DNA of 64,000 nucleotides from an uncultured Bacteroidales bacterium. Its GTDB lineage: Bacteria; Bacteroidota; Bacteroidia; Bacteroidales; Bacteroidaceae. Positions 60,938-64,000 of the stretch are shown one piece after another. A program made the position numbers and the translations under genes. The notes beneath the pieces were generated by a model. The model did not search any database. It was given only the letters and a program-made list of their open reading frames with translations, and was not told where the DNA came from. Where the stretch lies: contig CADCIP010000002.1 of assembly GCA_902801485.1 (NCBI GenBank), positions 62,001 to 126,000 of the forward strand. The letters are read 5' to 3'. The first letter of the stretch is position 1; each line of letters begins with the position of its first letter.

Positions 60938-62497
60938 ATGAAGAAACTATTATTATTCTCTGCTTTTGCTGTTGCCGTCTCTGCCGCGGCACAGACACTT
61001 ACCGTAGATGCAGATAAGGTGTTGTGTAATGTGGAACCCCTCATTTACGGCGCCGGTGCAGAAGATGTGAACCACGAGATTTACGGAGGCCTGTACGACC
61101 AGAAAATCTTCGGAGAAGGCTTCGAGGAACCTGCAAAGGTTAGCATCAAGGGCTTTAAGCCTTACGACAGCGACTGGAGCCTTGTATCGGGTATGGCCCA
61201 ACTGGTAACTGCCCAGCATGGCAAGTTAATATACACGTCCAGGCAAATCTCAAGCGGTACAGTTGAGGTGGAGGTGAGAATGGATAATATTAACGCTATT
61301 GCCGGTTTTATCCTTAATGTAACTAATGCAGCTAACGGGGCCGATGCCTTCAATGGCTACGAGGTTGCCCTGAATGCCCAGAAGGGCGTACTGGTATTAG
61401 GCAAGCACCAGCAGAACTGGCAGCCTGTTGCAGAAACCGCAACAGCTTTCAATCCTTTGGGAGAATGGAACAAGATTCGTGTTGCCATCAGCGGTGCTAA
61501 ACTGGATATCTATCTGAACGGCAAACTGATACGAAAATACGAAGATACCAGCAGCCCCTTGAAGTCGGGTTACATAGGCTTGCGCTCTTACGGCGGTTCG
61601 GCAACCTTCCGTAATCTGAAGATAAACGACGAAGACATTGCCTTCGAGAGCGACTCTCCCAACGTATCGGCCATGTGGACGGCTTTGGGGGACGGTTCCT
61701 TCGAGCACGACAGCTCATCGCCCTTTACCGGCAAATATGCCCAGAAGATTAGCGGAAAAGAGGGAACGGGTATCTTCAATATGGGACTGAACCGATGGGG
61801 TATCGGCATCCGAAAAGATGAACCGCTATATCTCTCGGTCTATCTGAAGGGAACAGCACAGAAGGTGCAGGTTGTCCTGCAATCTGCCGACGGTTCCAGG
61901 GAATATGCACGTACAGTAATAAATGGTATAGGGGGATTGTGGAAACGCTTCGATGTGCCCTTGACTGCTAATGATACCGACCCCTCAGGACGCTTCTGTC
62001 TGTTGTTGGGCGAAGAGGGAACCGTATGGGCTGATCAGGTGCTGCTGCATACAGACAGCTATCCCTTCCGCTCCGACCTTACACAAGCCTTCAGAGAAGA
62101 AAACCTTACCTTCCTGCGTTATGGAGGTACAATGGTGAATGCCCGTGAATATATGACCAAGGACATGATAGGAAGCCGCCTGGAGCGCCAGCCATATTAC
62201 GGTCACTGGTACCTGTATTCCACCAACGGATTTGCCATCCCGGAATTTGTGGAGTTTGCACGTCTCATAGGCACAGAGCCGACCTTTGCCATTAACATCG
62301 AGGATAACCCGGCAGATGTTTTAGCACTGCTTCATGAAATAGAGCCTTATAATCTGAAATTCATAGAAATAGGTAATGAAGAGAATTTGAATTCATCAGC
62401 CCGTCGTGATTACGAACATTATGTCGAACGCTACCTTATCCTATATGATGCCATCCACAAGGCATACCCCGATTTGCAGTTCATCAACGCTGCCTAG
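60938..62497 (+). CDS. GH51 alpha-L-arabinofuranosidase part of a GH51-GH127 fusion, ended by an in-frame TAG
   Basis: The 519 residues read to TAG at 62495-62497. A signal peptide (MKKLLLFSAFAVAVSAAAQ) precedes the GH51 start IYGAGAEDVNHEIYGGLYDQ. A laminin-G/DUF1080-like sandwich is inserted at about 85-230 (YLNGKLIRKYEDTSSPLKSG). A CBM-like part follows at about 245-370 and the barrel begins near 380 (LRYGGTMVNAREYMTKDM). The acid/base Glu is in FIEIGNEENLNSS near 480. The frame stops at FINAA, where GH51 relatives, from memory, have AAWWRPD. The single base change TGG to TAG explains the stop. The codons continue in the same frame with the rest of GH51 and a second enzyme. The truncated product would lack the nucleophile. 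Confidence 0.85.
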   Translation: MKKLLLFSAFAVAVSAAAQTLTVDADKVLCNVEPLIYGAGAEDVNHEIYGGLYDQKIFGEGFEEPAKVSIKGFKPYDSDWSLVSGMAQLVTAQHGKLIYTSRQISSGTVEVEVRMDNINAIAGFILNVTNAANGADAFNGYEVALNAQKGVLVLGKHQQNWQPVAETATAFNPLGEWNKIRVAISGAKLDIYLNGKLIRKYEDTSSPLKSGYIGLRSYGGSATFRNLKINDEDIAFESDSPNVSAMWTALGDGSFEHDSSSPFTGKYAQKISGKEGTGIFNMGLNRWGIGIRKDEPLYLSVYLKGTAQKVQVVLQSADGSREYARTVINGIGGLWKRFDVPLTANDTDPSGRFCLLLGEEGTVWADQVLLHTDSYPFRSDLTQAFREENLTFLRYGGTMVNAREYMTKDMIGSRLERQPYYGHWYLYSTNGFAIPEFVEFARLIGTEPTFAINIEDNPADVLALLHEIEPYNLKFIEIGNEENLNSSARRDYEHYVERYLILYDAIHKAYPDLQFINAA

Positions 62498-64000
62498 TGG
62501 CGGCCGGACCAGTTAGAGACCATGCAATATGTCTTCAGCCGGCTCGACGGGAAATGCGACTACTGGGACTATCACCCTTGGACAGAGACACCTCAGCAGG
62601 CAAAGAACATCGAGAAGGAGATTGCCCAGATGAAGGCACTCTTCCTGCAATGGAATCCCCAGACAACAATGCGCTGTGCTATTCTCGAGGAAAACGGCAA
62701 TACGCATAACATGGCCCGCGCCCTTGCCCATGCCGTGATGCTGAACGTTGTACGGCGTGCCGCAGGATTCGTTCCGCTGGACAGCCCTGCCAATGCCCTG
62801 CAGCCTTACAAACAGAACGACAACGGTTGGGATCAGGGTCAGATATTCTTCTCACCCTCACAGGTATGGATGCAGCCCCCGTTCTATGCCCAGCAGATGG
62901 CAGCCGGGAATCATCAGCCTTTGCTCGTAGAAAGCAGTTGTTCAAACAACAACCAACTCGATTATACTGCCACTCGTAACCTTTCCGGCGACACCATTGT
63001 GCTGCATATCGTAAACTACGCAACAGCACAGAAAAGCCTGACACTGAACCTGCAGGGAACTGGAACCGTCAATAGCATAAAGTCCTATTCGCTCAGCGGC
63101 ATATCCACTGGAGAGAATACCCCCGAGCGTCCCACACGTTTCGTACCGACAGAAGCTTCCGTTGTGCCTGGTGCTAAGCTTACGCTGAAGTCCTATAGCT
63201 ATACTGTGTTCGTAATTGCCGTGTCAAAGGGGCAGGATGCCGGAAAAGGAGAAATCAGGCAAGTACCCTTTACCGATGTACAGGTGAAGGACCAGTTCTG
63301 GAAACAGCGTCTGGATGTTATGCGTAACACCACTATCCGCTATGCCTTTCAGAAGTGCACCGATGCGGGGCAGTTGCGCAACTTCGAGTATGCCGGCAAG
63401 ATTGTAAGCGGTCAGAACAAGGTGGGCGACCTGAAATTCCAGTCAGGCAACCCCTACGACGATGCCGAGGTCTATAAGGTACTCGAGGGTGCCTCCTACG
63501 TCCTGCTTACCCAAAAAGATCAGGAGCTGGAGGCCTATTGCGACGGAGTGGTGGACCTTATCTGCTCGGCTCAGGAACCCGACGGGTACCTGCAAACCAA
63601 TTTCACCATCCACAATCCCTTGCATCCCTGGTACGGCGGGGAAAAGTGGAAGATGGACTGGAACCTTTCGCACGAAACCTTCAATGTGGGCGAGCTTATC
63701 GAAGCCGGTATTGCCTACTATATGGCAACAGGCAAGGATAAGCTGTTAAACTGCGCACGCAAGGCTGCCGACAATATGCTCAGCGTATTTAACGAGAACG
63801 GCATCCGCATGGCACCCGGTCATGCAGTTGTAGAGATGGCTTTGGTACGTCTGTACGAACTGACACGCGAGGAACGTTACCTGCAGGGCTGTAAGTTCTT
63901 CCTGGATTGCCGAGGCATCCGAAAGTTCGACCCCACAAGTTCTGACCAGCGTGTCAACGGCAAGTATTGGCAAGACCATCTGCCCGCTATCCAGCAGCGC
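62498..64000 (+). pseudogene. Continuation: GH51 C-terminal part plus GH127 beta-L-arabinofuranosidase start (runs off window)
   Basis: The frame after the TAG is open to the window end, 501 codons with no stop. It begins WRPDQLETMQYVFSRLDGKC. It carries the GH51 nucleophile region TMRCAILEENGNTHNMA with Glu, then the C-terminal beta domain up to TLKSYSYTVFVIAVSKG. A linker (QDAGKGEIRQ) leads into a GH127 (DUF1680) domain: VPFTDVQVKDQFWKQRLDVM, TTIRYAFQKC, DDAEVYKVLEGASYVLLT, QEPDGYLQTNF and SHETFNVGELIEAGIAYYMA. GH127 removes beta-L-arabinofuranose. An internal ATG at 62522 could allow a restart but would not give an active GH51. The preserved sequence suggests a recent nonsense mutation. 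Confidence 0.8.

Noticed and set aside
60938-64000. TAG as a recoded sense codon (amber suppression or alternative code)
   Set aside because: Other intact genes in the window (ends at 17600, 19815) stop with TAG, and no sign of readthrough tails follows them; a single TGG-to-TAG change is simpler.

Overview
The window reads as chromosomal DNA of a saccharolytic Bacteroidales bacterium, most likely Prevotella-like. The support is indirect but consistent: promoters of the Bacteroidota form (TTTG, about 20 bp, TAnnTTTG); large secreted proteins ending in short T9SS-type sorting tails (LSGRK/LSGQR, then GIYIYNGKK); many lipoproteins and glycoside hydrolases; weak Shine-Dalgarno sites; and MenA. 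No rRNA, tRNA, CRISPR array, intact insertion sequence or phage gene was seen. TAG, TAA and TGA all serve as ordinary stops.

Layout. 1-8.2 kb: the end of an acyl-ACP/CoA synthetase-acyltransferase fusion, a PurF-like protein lacking the catalytic cysteine, and a coupled PH-domain/CotH-GLUG pair. 8.2-10.1 kb: a decayed stretch with inverted repeats, a broken secreted-protein gene and a frameshifted leucine-rich-repeat protein. 10.1-25.1 kb: a plant-polysaccharide region with an ADP-ribosylglycohydrolase-type protein, a tRNA methyltransferase, a bifunctional GH5-GH43 enzyme, an unknown lipoprotein, a GH51 arabinofuranosidase, two GH2 enzymes and a cytidylate-kinase-like protein. 25.1-30.4 kb: a minus-strand run in which three partner-switching regulators (SpoIIE-type phosphatase, STAS protein, HATPase kinase) are interleaved with two cytoplasmic alpha-glucan enzymes (GH13 amylase and GlgX-type debranching enzyme). 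30.4-38.2 kb: patatin-Omp85 protein, RND pump and TolC on the same strand directly upstream, possibly the same transcript.

38.2-44.4 kb is a scarred region. It holds glycerate kinase, a 20-residue flavoprotein stub, a Cys-rich protein with a partial duplicate 2.6 kb away, a solute-binding lipoprotein, a decayed VirE/BT4734-like mobile-element gene, a Nim-like flavoprotein and an amidohydrolase with an internal deletion. 44.5-52 kb is ordinary metabolism: serine deaminase and an acyltransferase, then a compact operon of flavoprotein, LolA-like protein, threonine aldolase, MenA and a BASS-like transporter. 52-60.7 kb has an SGNH hydrolase, a giant GLUG-repeat secreted protein, a C69 peptidase, an inositol-phosphatase-family enzyme and a GntR-type sugar regulator.

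The regulator is divergent from the most striking gene, at the right edge: a GH51 arabinofuranosidase fused in frame to a GH127 beta-L-arabinofuranosidase. It is split by one in-frame TAG between the two GH51 catalytic glutamates. The hydrolases together point to arabinose-rich plant polymers (arabinan, arabinoxylan, arabinogalactan), but no SusC/SusD pair is in view. A second theme is small repeats (GC-rich palindromes, simple AT-rich arrays, a 15-bp minisatellite) that sit both between genes and in frame inside coding regions.
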